Below, piece after piece: positions 1 through 8,163 of a stretch of DNA of 64,000 nt. The DNA comes from Streptomyces cinnamoneus (GTDB lineage: Bacteria; Actinomycetota; Actinomycetes; Streptomycetales; Streptomycetaceae), in contig NZ_PKFQ01000001.1 in the NCBI RefSeq assembly GCF_002939475.1, positions 4,151,001 through 4,215,000 of the forward strand, read 5' to 3'. Numbering within the stretch: position 1 is the first letter of the stretch; each line of letters opens with the position of its first letter. The position numbers and the translations under genes were made by a program. The notes beneath the pieces were generated by a model, which worked only from the letters and a program-made list of their open reading frames with translations, searched no databases and was not told the origin of the DNA.

Positions 1-1
1 C

Positions 2-940
2 ATCCGCGAGCAGGTCGGCAGCAAGCGCGCCATCTGCGGCCTGTCCGGCGGCGTGGACTCCGCCGTCGCCGCGGCCCTGGTGCAGAAGGCCATCGGCTCC
101 CAGCTGACCTGCGTCTACGTCGACCACGGCCTGATGCGCAAGGGTGAGACCGAGCAGGTCGAGAAGGACTTCGTCGCGGCCACGGGCGTCCAGCTCAAGG
201 TCGTGGACGCGCAGGAGCGGTTCCTCGCCGCGCTCGCCGGCGTCTCCGACCCGGAGACCAAGCGGAAGATCATCGGCCGGGAGTTCATCCGCGTCTTCGA
301 GCAGGCGCAGGCCGAGATCGTCGCCGAGGGCGCGGCCGACGGCGAGGACGTCGCGTTCCTCGTCCAGGGCACGCTCTACCCGGACATCGTCGAGTCCGGC
401 GGCGGCACCGGCACGGCCAACATCAAGTCCCACCACAACGTGGGCGGCCTCCCCGAGGACCTGGAGTTCGAGCTCGTCGAGCCGCTGCGCCAGCTGTTCA
501 AGGACGAGGTCCGCATGGTCGGCCAGGAGCTGGGCCTGCCGGACGAGATCGTCCAGCGCCAGCCCTTCCCGGGCCCGGGCCTGGGCATCCGCATCGTCGG
601 CGAGGTCACGCGCGAGCGCCTGGACCTGCTGCGCGAGGCCGACGCCATCGCCCGCGAGGAGCTCACCGCCGCCGGCCTGGACCGCGAGATCTGGCAGTGC
701 CCGGTCGTCCTGCTGGCCGACGTCCGCAGCGTGGGCGTCCAGGGTGACGGCCGTACGTACGGCCACCCGATCGTGCTGCGCCCGGTCTCGTCCGAGGACG
801 CCATGACGGCGGACTGGACCCGGATGCCGTACGAGGTGCTGGCGCGGATCTCCACGCGCATCACCAACGAGGTGCGTGACGTGAACCGCGTGGTGCTCGA
901 CGTGACGAGCAAGCCGCCGGGGACGATCGAGTGGGAGTAG
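2..940 (+). CDS. guaA: GMP synthase (glutamine-hydrolysing), C-terminal part
   Basis: The gene is cut by the left window edge; 312 C-terminal residues remain. The enzyme converts XMP to GMP with ATP and glutamine in the cytoplasm. The piece opens inside the ATP-pyrophosphatase domain with the PP-loop SGGVDS, followed by YVDHGLMRKGE, QGTLYPDIVES and KSHHNVGG. The dimerisation domain follows, with QPFPGPGLGIR and the family C-terminus KPPGTIEWE, so the 3' end is complete. The amidotransferase domain lies outside the window. A strong hairpin follows the stop codon. The call is secure. Confidence 0.98.
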   Translation: MREQVGSKRAICGLSGGVDSAVAAALVQKAIGSQLTCVYVDHGLMRKGETEQVEKDFVAATGVQLKVVDAQERFLAALAGVSDPETKRKIIGREFIRVFEQAQAEIVAEGAADGEDVAFLVQGTLYPDIVESGGGTGTANIKSHHNVGGLPEDLEFELVEPLRQLFKDEVRMVGQELGLPDEIVQRQPFPGPGLGIRIVGEVTRERLDLLREADAIAREELTAAGLDREIWQCPVVLLADVRSVGVQGDGRTYGHPIVLRPVSSEDAMTADWTRMPYEVLARISTRITNEVRDVNRVVLDVTSKPPGTIEWE

Positions 941-986
941 TCCTACCGGTCCTCTCGTAGGGCCACAGGGCCACAGGGCCATCAGG

Positions 987-1036
987 CCAACGCCGCCGCC
1001 GTCGCTCATTCGTTTGAGCGGCGGCGGTGGCGTTGG
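987..1036 (+). terminator. Hairpin terminator of guaA
   Basis: Arms at 987-1007 and 1016-1036 pair over 21 bp with two imperfect positions around an 8-nt loop (ATTCGTTT). There is no strong U tract, as is usual in Streptomyces. The hairpin rules out any upstream start for the following gene. Confidence 0.8.
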
Positions 1037-1086
1037 CGGTGGGTACGCTGACCGTACGGCCGAGAATCCCGTCCATGGGAGGAACC

Positions 1087-1671
1087 ATGACCGCTGAGCC
1101 CGCGCACGCCTGGCCGGTGCCGCCGCCGGACGGTTACACCGTGGCCGACCTGCTGACGCTGCCCGACCTCCCGCCGCACACGGAGTTGATCGACGGGAGC
1201 CTGGTTTTCGTGAGTCCTCAGCGGAACTTTCACAGCATCGTGATCGATTTGCTGGTCGAAGGCTTGCGCCGGACTGTGCCGCCCGGGCTGAAGGTCCGCC
1301 GTGAGATGACCGTTGTGATCGATCAGCACAACGCTCCGGAACCGGACATCTCTGTTCTGCGTGCCGCGTCGGTGCGAAGTTACGATCAGACCTACTACCC
1401 GGTGAGGGATGTTCTCCTTGCGGTCGAGGTGGTCTCCCCTGATTCCGTGTCCCGCGATTCCGTGACCAAACCGTTCAAATACGCTCTCGCGGGCATCCCT
1501 TACTTCTGGCGGGTCGAGATGGCGGGTGTCGAGGGCTATCCGGTCGTCCATGCCTTCGAGCTCGACAAGGAGACCCGTACATACGTACCGACCGGAACGT
1601 ACCGGGATGCACTCAAGTTCACCGCCCCCTTCGACATCGACATCGATCTGACCGAGATCGACAAGCTCTAG
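1087..1671 (+). CDS. Uma2-family (DUF820) PD-(D/E)XK nuclease-like protein
   Basis: A 194-residue protein of the Uma2/DUF820 family, which has a restriction-endonuclease-like fold; cellular roles are largely unknown and many genomes carry many copies. Family features visible are the N-terminal YTVADLLTLPDLPPHTELIDGSLV, the core EPDISVLRA, the VEVVSPDS strand and KYALAGIPYFWRVE. The ATG at 1087 has GGGAGG just upstream; earlier in-frame starts fall in the guaA terminator. Codon use is less G/C-biased at third positions than in neighbours, for example TTTCACAGC and GATTTGCTG, hinting at more recent arrival. No partner gene is adjacent. The family call is firm and the function unknown. Confidence 0.88.
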   Translation: MTAEPAHAWPVPPPDGYTVADLLTLPDLPPHTELIDGSLVFVSPQRNFHSIVIDLLVEGLRRTVPPGLKVRREMTVVIDQHNAPEPDISVLRAASVRSYDQTYYPVRDVLLAVEVVSPDSVSRDSVTKPFKYALAGIPYFWRVEMAGVEGYPVVHAFELDKETRTYVPTGTYRDALKFTAPFDIDIDLTEIDKL

Positions 1672-1762
1672 GCGTCCCGCGCGCAGCCCCTGGTCTCCCT
1701 CGGTACCCGGCGGTAGCTTCCGTGTCGTAGCCACGGACCACCGAAGCCGGAGGAGCTCCGCC

Positions 1763-2557
1763 ATGTCGCAGGCCACCGCCCCCGAGCCCGTACCCACCGA
1801 CCAGCTGCACTTCGCCATGCCGCCCAAGCACGACTCCGTCGAGGGCGAGCGGCGGTACCGCAAGGAGCGGCTCGCGGCCGCGCTCCGCCTCTTCGGGCGC
1901 TTCGGCTTCGAGGAGGGCGTCGCGGGGCACATCACCGCGCGCGACCCGGAGTTCACCGACCACTTCTGGGTCAACCCCTTCGGGATGTCCTTCAAGCACA
2001 TCACCGTCTCCGACCTGATCCTCGTCAATCACCGGGGGCAGGTCGTCGAGGGCCGCTACCACGTCAACCAGGCCGCGTTCGCGATCCACTCGCAGATCCA
2101 CCGGGCCCGCCCCGACGTCGTGGCCGCCGCGCACAGCCACTCCACGTACGGGCGGGCGCTGTCCGCCCTCGGCGAGCTGCTGGAGCCGATCACGCAGGAC
2201 GTCTGCGCCTTCTACCAGGACCACGCGCTCTTCGACGACTACACGGGCGTCGTCGTGGACGAGGAGGAGGGCCGGCGCATCGCGACCGCCCTCGGGCCGC
2301 ACAAGGCCGTCATCCTGCGGAATCACGGACTGCTGACCGTCGGCGACTCGGTGGACGCGGCGGCGTGGTGGTTCATCACGATGGAACGTTCCTGCCAGGT
2401 GCAGCTGGCGGCGAAGGCGGCCGGGAAGCCGGTGCACATCGACGCGGCGAGCGCCGAGCACACCCGTGACCAGCTGGGCAACGACCTGGCCGCGTGGATC
2501 AACTACCAGCCGCTGTACCAGCAGATCACGCGCAGCGAACCGGAGCTGCTGGGCTGA
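1763..2557 (+). CDS. Class II aldolase/adducin family protein
   Basis: A 264-residue cytoplasmic protein of the zinc-dependent class II aldolase/adducin fold, the family of fuculose-phosphate and ribulose-phosphate aldolases. The metal ligands are seen as AAHSHSTYGRA and, later, ILRNHGLLTVGDSV. The C-terminus NYQPLYQQITRSEPELLG is typical of the longer adducin-head subgroup that reads RRYRKERLAAALRLFGRFGFEEGVAGHITARDP at the start. GGAGGAGC lies before ATG 1763. The true substrate cannot be told from sequence. It is monocistronic, and a curious coding-like stretch follows in another frame. Confidence 0.9.
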   Translation: MSQATAPEPVPTDQLHFAMPPKHDSVEGERRYRKERLAAALRLFGRFGFEEGVAGHITARDPEFTDHFWVNPFGMSFKHITVSDLILVNHRGQVVEGRYHVNQAAFAIHSQIHRARPDVVAAAHSHSTYGRALSALGELLEPITQDVCAFYQDHALFDDYTGVVVDEEEGRRIATALGPHKAVILRNHGLLTVGDSVDAAAWWFITMERSCQVQLAAKAAGKPVHIDAASAEHTRDQLGNDLAAWINYQPLYQQITRSEPELLG

Positions 2558-2711
2558 CGCGGCCCGTGGCCCGACCCCCGCCGACCAGCAGGTCACCGGC
2601 GGCTCCAAGCCCAAGCCGATGGACCACTTCGGCAACGGCCACGGCGACTGGAACCTCAGTTGGGAGCAGTGGCTGGCGGGCAGCGCGCTGGGCGTCCGCA
2701 CCGGCGGCTGA
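2558..2711 (+). pseudogene. Possible orphan C-terminal coding fragment
   Basis: Directly after the aldolase stop, in a different frame, comes a 50-codon open stretch ending at TGA 2709-2711. Its third positions are nearly all G or C and its product looks protein-like: KPKPMDHFGNGHGDWNLSW, then EQWLAG. An in-frame ATG at 2622 would give 30 residues but has no clear ribosome site. It may be the tail of a lost gene, a frameshifted extension of the aldolase, or chance in GC-rich DNA. Confidence 0.3.
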
Positions 2712-2933
2712 GCGGCCGGCCGCCGGTGCGACGGCGCGCGCCCCCAAGCTTGCCCCAAGGCTGCCCCAAGCCTGTGGATAACTTCCTCACCCTCATGAGA
2801 CCCCTGCGCCCCGCGGTCGTCCACAGGCTTGAACGCCGGCCGGCATCCCCACGTATGGTCGGATGACGGCCGCGGCGCCCCGGAGGCGCCCGCGGCGTCG
2901 ATCGTGTGCGGCAAGGGAAAGGCGGGGAGCGGC
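2712..2933. other. Intergenic region with a perfect 12-bp inverted repeat of DnaA-box-like arms
   Basis: Arms CAAGCCTGTGGA (2767-2778) and TCCACAGGCTTG (2820-2831) are exact complements 41 nt apart. The left arm extends into TGTGGATAA (2773-2781), the complement of the classic DnaA box TTATCCACA. CCCCAAG is also repeated just upstream at about 2743-2770. Whether this is a DnaA-titration or regulatory site, or the control region of the DoxX gene, is not known. Confidence 0.45.
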
Positions 2934-3461
2934 ATGACACTGACCGGGCGCGGAGGGACGGCGGAGGAGCGGCGGGCGGCCCTCTCCCGGTACGCCCTGC
3001 TGCCGCTGCGCCTCTTCCTCGGCATCACGTTCGTCTACGCGGGCGTCGACAAGCTCACCGACTCCGCCTTCCTGGCCGCCCAGGGGCAGGGGTCCCTCGG
3101 CGAGCTGATGCGCTCGGTGCGTGACACCGCGGCGATCCCGGGCCTCGTCGACCTGGGGCTGAAGAGCCCCGTGAGCTTCGGTTACGCCCTGGCGCTGGGC
3201 GAGCTGGCGGTCGGCCTGGGCACGCTGTTCGGGGCGTTCGCCCGCGTCGCCGCCGCCGGCGGCGCGCTCATCTCGCTCACCCTCTGGCTCACCGTCAGCT
3301 GGCCGACCACGCCGTACTACTACGGCAACGACCTGGCCTATCTGATGGCCTGGCTGCCGCTGATACTCGCGGGCGCGCCCCTGCTGTCGGTCGACGCGAT
3401 GTGGGCCCGCGGCGGCCGGGGGCGCGCCCGGCGCGGCCGGCGCGGACGGTTGTTCAGCTGA
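2934..3461 (+). CDS. DoxX family membrane protein
   Basis: A 175-residue integral membrane protein with four predicted hydrophobic helices: LLPLRLFLGITFVYAG, SFGYALALGELAVGLGTLF, VAAAGGALISLTLWLTV and LAYLMAWLPLILAGAPLLS. The first helix followed by VDKLTDSAFL is typical of DoxX, a family related to subunits of a terminal quinol oxidase; in actinobacteria related proteins belong to membrane oxidoreductase complexes. The C-terminus is very Arg-rich and cytosolic. ATG 2934 is preceded by GGGGAG; an in-frame ATG at 2829 adds an unlikely hydrophilic stretch. It converges on the next gene with an 8-bp overlap. Confidence 0.85.
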   Translation: MTLTGRGGTAEERRAALSRYALLPLRLFLGITFVYAGVDKLTDSAFLAAQGQGSLGELMRSVRDTAAIPGLVDLGLKSPVSFGYALALGELAVGLGTLFGAFARVAAAGGALISLTLWLTVSWPTTPYYYGNDLAYLMAWLPLILAGAPLLSVDAMWARGGRGRARRGRRGRLFS

Positions 3462-3714
3462 GCCCGCCCGGTCCGGGCGTCCGGTCGCCGGACCGGTCGA
3501 GGGCCGGGTCCGGGCCGCGGGAGCGGCGCCGACGCACGGCGTAGGCGAGGGCCGAGGCCACGCCGGCCAGACAGAAGCCGGCGGCCAGGGCGGGCAGCAC
3601 CGCGTAGGAGGGGAAGTGCCACCAGCCGGCGGCCGCGGCCAGATAGGCCGCGCAGCCGCCCAGCAGCACCAGCCCGAGGACCAGCTTGCCGGGATCGAAG
3701 TCATGCCGCGGCAC
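3454..3714 (-). CDS. Small two-helix membrane protein coupled to the LiaF-like gene
   Basis: An 86-residue protein with two hydrophobic segments, LVLGLVLLGGCAAYLAAAAG and VLPALAAGFCLAGVASALAYAV, then a basic hydrophilic tail. It starts 14 bp inside the end of the upstream gene on the same strand, so the two are probably translationally coupled. No enzymatic motif is visible. Function is unknown; its placement suggests an accessory part of the PspC/LiaF-like envelope-stress unit. Confidence 0.75.
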   Translation of the reverse strand: MPRHDFDPGKLVLGLVLLGGCAAYLAAAAGWWHFPSYAVLPALAAGFCLAGVASALAYAVRRRRSRGPDPALDRSGDRTPGPGGLS

Positions 3715-5002
3715 GGACCACCTCCACCTGGCCGAGACCGGCCTTGAGCCGCAGTCGCAGGGTGCCGCGCTCCGGCCGTCCGGCGTCCGGCCGCAGGGTC
3801 ACGTGCCGGTTCTGGCGGGGCTGGACGTCGATGTCGTCGCGCCGCTCGCCGGGCAGCTGGATGTCGCCGACGCCGACCTCGATGGTCACCTCCGCCGTGG
3901 CGTCACGGGGCAGGACGACCTTGAGCTGCCCCGCACCGATCTCCGCGCTCGTGGTGGCCGGTGGCGCGTCCCGGTCGAGCGGCACGGCGGACAGGTCGAG
4001 CACGCCCACGCCGCTGCCCAGCTCGTAGTGGGCCCGCACGTCGGACGCGGCGGTCGGCCGCCAGGTCTCCCGGGTCCACTCGGTGGTGATGGTCTTGGGC
4101 AGGGCGGCGGCGCCGGCGAGGAGCGCGCCGGTCAGCGCGGCCGTGACGATGGTGCCGCCGCCGATGCGCCCGTAGAGCGAACTGGCCGTGATGCCCAGGC
4201 CGAAGGCGCCCAGCGCACAGGCCAGGCCGATCTCCAGGGAGGTGCCCAGTGGCTGGTGGTGCCAGGTCAGGCCGGTGCCGAGAGCGGCGGCCAGGAGCGC
4301 CAGCAGGAAGGTCCAGCCGCCGAGGTGACGGCCGGTCCGCACCGGGACGGCGCGGGCCCGGCCGGCCGGCGCGGTGTCGTACGGGCCGTCGTCGGGGCCC
4401 CACAAGTAGCCGGTGCCGGCGGTCGTCGTGGCGGCGGCCGCGGGGTCCTTGACGGGGTCGCGCCACCAGGAGGGTGTGCCCGGTGCCGGCGGGGCCTGCG
4501 TCTCCGGGGGGGCCTCCACCGTCTTGTGCGGCTTGTGGGGCTTGTGGGCACCGGGAGTTGCCTGCTCCGCCGTGGGCGCGCCCTCCGTCTCGTCGGCCGT
4601 CTGCCGGTGGCGCGACCAGTAGGCCGCGCCGCTGATGGCGAGGGCCAGCATGAGCGCGAAGGACATCACGCTGCTGTTGTTGAGCATCGACAGGAACAAC
4701 CCACAGCCCACCAGGGCGAACAGCAGCGCCGTGAGCGCCGGCCCCTCGACCCGGCCCGACAGCAGCCTGCGGACCTCGTTCTCCTCCTCGCCCTCCTGCG
4801 GGATCAGCAGCCAGGCGAAGCCGTAGACGATCAGCCCCAGGCCGCCGGTCACGCCCAGCACGCCCAGGACCACGCGGAAGATGACGGGATCCATGTCGAA
4901 GCAGCGGCCGAGTCCGCCGCACACCCCCGAGACCACCTTGTGCTCACGGCTGCGCCGCAGCGGTGGCCTCGTCTCCTGCTCGGCGGTGGGTGCTTCCGTC
5001 AT
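3701..5002 (-). CDS. PspC-domain protein with LiaF-like C-terminal domain
   Basis: A 433-residue membrane protein. Residues about 14-75 form a PspC domain (RSREHKVVSGVCGGLGRCF, then GVLGVTGGLGLIVYGFAWLL). Further helix pairs follow, separated by a Pro/Ala/Lys-rich loop at about 145-215, then a soluble C-terminal beta-rich domain from about 325 (GSGVGVLDLSAVPL, GAGQLKVVLPRDATAEVTIEVGVGDIQLPGE in part). That tail resembles the LiaF/toast-rack domain. LiaF-type proteins restrain a LiaS-like kinase in the membrane, and a matching kinase and regulator lie 2 kb away. It is divergent from the Ser/Thr kinase and shares its upstream motifs. The LiaF comparison is inference. Confidence 0.82.
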   Translation of the reverse strand: MTEAPTAEQETRPPLRRSREHKVVSGVCGGLGRCFDMDPVIFRVVLGVLGVTGGLGLIVYGFAWLLIPQEGEEENEVRRLLSGRVEGPALTALLFALVGCGLFLSMLNNSSVMSFALMLALAISGAAYWSRHRQTADETEGAPTAEQATPGAHKPHKPHKTVEAPPETQAPPAPGTPSWWRDPVKDPAAAATTTAGTGYLWGPDDGPYDTAPAGRARAVPVRTGRHLGGWTFLLALLAAALGTGLTWHHQPLGTSLEIGLACALGAFGLGITASSLYGRIGGGTIVTAALTGALLAGAAALPKTITTEWTRETWRPTAASDVRAHYELGSGVGVLDLSAVPLDRDAPPATTSAEIGAGQLKVVLPRDATAEVTIEVGVGDIQLPGERRDDIDVQPRQNRHVTLRPDAGRPERGTLRLRLKAGLGQVEVVRAAA

Positions 5003-5047
5003 ACGGACATGGTGTCAAGCGGAACGGGCAGGAGGCACCCGAGGTGA

Positions 5048-5078
5048 CCCTGGACGTTCCCTGAGATCGTCCCTGAGA
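5048..5078. promoter_or_regulatory. Tandem CCCTGRGA motifs in the divergent promoter
   Basis: CCCTG cores begin at 5048, 5059 and 5071, giving TCCCTGAGA twice (5058-5066 and 5070-5078) and a weaker CCCTGGA. The 11-12 bp period is about one helical turn. TTAGGGT just downstream (about 5087-5093) may be the -10 of the kinase gene. A related inverted copy precedes the histidine kinase gene, so these may be sites for its response regulator. This is inference. Confidence 0.5.
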
Positions 5079-5132
5079 ACCTCCGGTTAGGGTGGCGCAT
5101 CGAACACACATGGGTAACCGGAGGGGCGCGCG

Positions 5133-6824
5133 GTGTCTGAGACAGGGCCCGGGGCGGCGTTCGGCGTGGGACCGGGGGCCGAGCTGGGCAGGCTGGTTTC
5201 CGGGCGCTACCGCCTGGTGGAGCGCATAGGCCGGGGCGGCATGGGCACCGTCTGGCGTGCCGAGGACGAGCTGCTGGCCCGTCAGGTCGCGCTGAAACGG
5301 CTGCACGTCCCGCTGGGCCTGGAGGAGGACGAGCTCGCCACCCTCTACGAACGCACGCGCCGCGAGGCCCGCAGCGCCGCCCGGATCAACCACGCCAACG
5401 TCGTGGTCGTCCACGATGTGGTCGAGGACGGCGGCCTGCCGTGCATCGTGATGGAGTACGTGCCGTCGACGACGCTCGGCGACCTGCTCAAGCGCGGCAC
5501 CGTCAGCCCCGACGAGGCCGCGCGCATCGGCCGCGGCATGGTCGCGGCGCTGCGCGCCGCGCACGCCGCCGGGGTGCTGCACCGCGACGTCAAGCCCGGC
5601 AACGTCCTGCTCGGCCACGACGGGCGGGTCGTCCTCACCGACTTCGGCATCGCCCACTCCACCGGCACGTCCACCCTGACCAAGACCGGCGAGATGGTCG
5701 GCTCGATCGACTACATCGCCCCCGAGCGGGTCAAGGGCGCCAAGCCCGGCCCCGCCGCCGACCTGTGGGCGCTGGGCGCCACGCTCTACCAGGCGTTGGA
5801 GGGCCGGCCGCCGTTCCGCAAGGACACCGCCGTCGAGACCGCGTACTCCATCGCCATGGACCCGCTTGTCCCCCCGCGCAACGCCGGCCCGTTGACGAAG
5901 CTCGTCGAGACCCTCCTGGCCAAGGACCCGGCCCTGCGGCCCCCGGCGGAGCTGGTGGAGCAGATCCTGCGGGAGCCCGCCGCCGAGCCCGCCACGGCCT
6001 CCATGCGGCCGCCGGCGGCCTCCCGGGGCGGCGTCACGGCCGCCGGACCGCCCCCCGGGCCCCCGGCCGGGGCAGGGGCCGGCACGGCGACCGGCACCAC
6101 CGCCGCCGTGCCCACCGCCGCCACCACGGCCGCACCCACCACCACGTCCCCGACCGCCACCGCGACGGCCGCCACGCCGCGGACTCCGGCCAAGCGGCGC
6201 CGGGCCGGCTGGATCGCCACCGCCGCGACCGTCGTCGCGTTGGTGCTCGCCGCCGGCGCCTACGTCCTGTCGAAGGACGGCGGCGCAGACGAGGAAGCGG
6301 ACGCCGCGCCGCCGAGCGCCACCCCCGCCCCCTCCCGCAGCAGCGACGCCCCGGCCCCGCCCCCCGTCCCCAAGGGGTACCACCTGGTCGAGGAGAAGAA
6401 GGTCGGCGTCTCCTTCCCCGTGCCGGACGGCTGGCGGCGCGAGAAGATCGAGGAGAACGACTCGATCGTCTACGTCGACCCGAGCGGACTGGTGGGCCTG
6501 CGGGTCTCCGTCCTCGACCTCGCGAGCACCGACCCCCTCCAGCACTGGAAGGACGACGAGGCCAAGTCCCAGGCCGAGGGCAAACTGCCCGGCTACAGAC
6601 AACTGCGCATGCAGAGCACGACGTACCGGGGGCGCCCCGCCGCGATCTGGGAGTTCACCTTCAAGGGCCGGGCACGCGACTTCCGGGCCGCCGACCTCGG
6701 GTTCGGCCGGCCGGGCGAGAAGGAGTACGCGATCTACCTCTCGGCCCCCAAGGCCGAATGGGACCGGCACAAGAAGGTCTTCGACGACGTCAGGGACGGC
6801 TTCCGGATGCCCGAGGACCGCTGA
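5133..6824 (+). CDS. Membrane-anchored Ser/Thr protein kinase (PASTA-less STPK)
   Basis: A 563-residue Hanks-type kinase. The kinase domain spans about 25-285: Gly loop IGRGGMGTVWRA, catalytic K55 in VALKRL, HRDVKPGN with D152, DFGIAHS and the APE-like motif YIAPERVKG. A Pro/Ala/Thr-rich linker (about 290-355) leads to one membrane helix (about 359-381, WIATAATVVALVLAAGAYVL) and an outside domain (about 410-563, beginning KGYHLVEEKKVGVSFPVPDGW). That outside module resembles the C-terminus of the protein at 46259-47185. GTG 5133 follows GGAGGGGC. It is divergent from the LiaF-like gene and just upstream of the PspC histidine kinase, suggesting envelope sensing; substrates are unknown. Confidence 0.93.
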   Translation: MSETGPGAAFGVGPGAELGRLVSGRYRLVERIGRGGMGTVWRAEDELLARQVALKRLHVPLGLEEDELATLYERTRREARSAARINHANVVVVHDVVEDGGLPCIVMEYVPSTTLGDLLKRGTVSPDEAARIGRGMVAALRAAHAAGVLHRDVKPGNVLLGHDGRVVLTDFGIAHSTGTSTLTKTGEMVGSIDYIAPERVKGAKPGPAADLWALGATLYQALEGRPPFRKDTAVETAYSIAMDPLVPPRNAGPLTKLVETLLAKDPALRPPAELVEQILREPAAEPATASMRPPAASRGGVTAAGPPPGPPAGAGAGTATGTTAAVPTAATTAAPTTTSPTATATAATPRTPAKRRRAGWIATAATVVALVLAAGAYVLSKDGGADEEADAAPPSATPAPSRSSDAPAPPPVPKGYHLVEEKKVGVSFPVPDGWRREKIEENDSIVYVDPSGLVGLRVSVLDLASTDPLQHWKDDEAKSQAEGKLPGYRQLRMQSTTYRGRPAAIWEFTFKGRARDFRAADLGFGRPGEKEYAIYLSAPKAEWDRHKKVFDDVRDGFRMPEDR

Positions 6825-6843
6825 CCTGGGGATCGGGGAGCCT

Positions 6844-6859
6844 TCAGGGACGACCCTGA
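6844..6859. promoter_or_regulatory. Inverted repeat TCAGGG-N4-CCCTGA before the histidine kinase gene
   Basis: A perfect 6+6 bp inverted repeat lies 35 bp before the chosen ATG. Its half-site matches the CCCTGA elements in the 5048-5078 region, suggesting one regulator acts on both transcription units, most simply the adjacent NarL-type regulator. Confidence 0.45.
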
Positions 6860-6894
6860 TGCCCCACCCCCCGCGGTCATGTGACGATCTGTAC

Positions 6895-8163
6895 ATGACC
6901 ACCGCTCCACGCCCGGACAGCCCACCCCTGCGCAAGCTCTACCGCAGCGCCGACGGGCGGATGCTCGGAGGCGTGGCCCGGGGGCTCGCCGGTCACCTGG
7001 GGGTGCCCGTCTCCTGGGTGCGGCTGGCGTTCCTCGCGCTGCTCATGGCGCAGGGCATGGGCGCGTTGCTGTACGCGGTGTTCTGGTTCGTCGTGCCGCT
7101 CGGCGTCGGCGGCGTCGAGGTGCCGCGCCCCACGGCGGCGGAGGTCCTGCCGGACGGGCGCCGGCGCCTCGTCCGCAAGCCCGACCGGGGCCAGGTCTTC
7201 GCCCTCCTGGCCATCGTCGTCAGCGGCGCCGTCTTCCTCGAACGCCTCCAGCTCGGCCGCGCCAACGCCTACATCTGGCCGCTCGTGCTCATCGGCGCCG
7301 GCGTGGCCCTCGTCTGGCGGCAGGCCGACAACGCCCGCCGCGCCCACTGGATGGAGGTCAGCCGCAGCAAGCGCGTCCTGCCGTTCGCGCGCGGCGCGGC
7401 CGGCGTGCTGCTCGTCGGCGTCGGCGCCACGGGCATCGTCGTGCTCCAGGGCTCGGCCGAACACCTCGGAACCGTGCTCCAGGCGTCGCTGGCCGTCCTC
7501 GTCGGCATCGCGCTGCTGGCCGGTCCCTCGGTCGTACGGATGACGCAGGACCTCTCGGCCGAGCGGACCATGCGCATCCGCGCCCAGGAGCGCGCCGAGG
7601 TCGCCGCCCACGTCCACGACTCCGTCCTGCACACCCTCACCCTCATCCAGCGCAACGCCGACGACGCCCGCGAGGTCGCCCGGCTCGCCCGCGCCCAGGA
7701 ACGTGAACTGCGCGCCTGGCTCTACAACCCCGAGGGCCGCGGCAAGGAGGAGGCCGAGGAGCCCCAGACCGTGGCGGAGGCCGTGAAGGCGGCCGTCGCC
7801 GAGGTCGAGGACCACCACGGCGTGCCCATCGAGGTCGTCGTCGTCGGCGACTGCCCCCTGGACGACCGGCTGGGCGCCCAGCTCCAGGCCGCCCGCGAGG
7901 CCATGGTCAACGCGGCCAAGTACGGTGGCCAGGGCGGCGCCGTGCAGGTGTACGCCGAGGTCGAAGGGCGTACGGTCTTCATCTCGGTGCGCGACCGGGG
8001 CCCCGGGTTCGATCTCGACGCGGTGCCGGACGACCGGATGGGCGTCCGGGAGTCGATCATCGGCAGGATGCAGCGCAACGGCGGCACCGCCCGCGTGCGG
8101 TCCGTCCCCGGCGGCGGGACGGAATGGGAGCTGGAGATGGAGAGGGCGGAGAAGGCGTCATGA
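6895..8163 (+). CDS. PspC-domain sensor histidine kinase (HisKA_3 type, LiaS/NarX-like)
   Basis: A 422-residue membrane kinase. The N-terminal PspC domain (about 8-70) reads LYRSADGRMLGGVARGLAGHLG, then a hydrophobic LAFLALLMAQGMGALLYAVFW. More helices follow to about 220. The dimerisation/phosphotransfer helix carries AAHVHDSVLHTLTLIQ, with H241 as likely phosphoacceptor. The ATPase domain has REAMVNAAKYGG (N box), DRGPGFD and an MGVRESIIGRM region. ATG 6895 gives the usual start spacing; an in-frame ATG at 6859 overlaps a regulatory inverted repeat. The stop overlaps the regulator start as ATGA, so the pair is coupled. Confidence 0.92.
   Translation: MTTAPRPDSPPLRKLYRSADGRMLGGVARGLAGHLGVPVSWVRLAFLALLMAQGMGALLYAVFWFVVPLGVGGVEVPRPTAAEVLPDGRRRLVRKPDRGQVFALLAIVVSGAVFLERLQLGRANAYIWPLVLIGAGVALVWRQADNARRAHWMEVSRSKRVLPFARGAAGVLLVGVGATGIVVLQGSAEHLGTVLQASLAVLVGIALLAGPSVVRMTQDLSAERTMRIRAQERAEVAAHVHDSVLHTLTLIQRNADDAREVARLARAQERELRAWLYNPEGRGKEEAEEPQTVAEAVKAAVAEVEDHHGVPIEVVVVGDCPLDDRLGAQLQAAREAMVNAAKYGGQGGAVQVYAEVEGRTVFISVRDRGPGFDLDAVPDDRMGVRESIIGRMQRNGGTARVRSVPGGGTEWELEMERAEKAS

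Noticed and set aside
2712..2933. Replication origin based on DnaA-like boxes
   Set aside because: Only two boxes, no cluster, and no dnaA or dnaN nearby.
4944..6935. Long minus-strand open frame of over 600 codons antisense to the Ser/Thr kinase
   Set aside because: Long antisense frames are expected in GC-rich DNA; its product is Gly/Arg/Val-biased without motifs, while the plus strand has every kinase motif.
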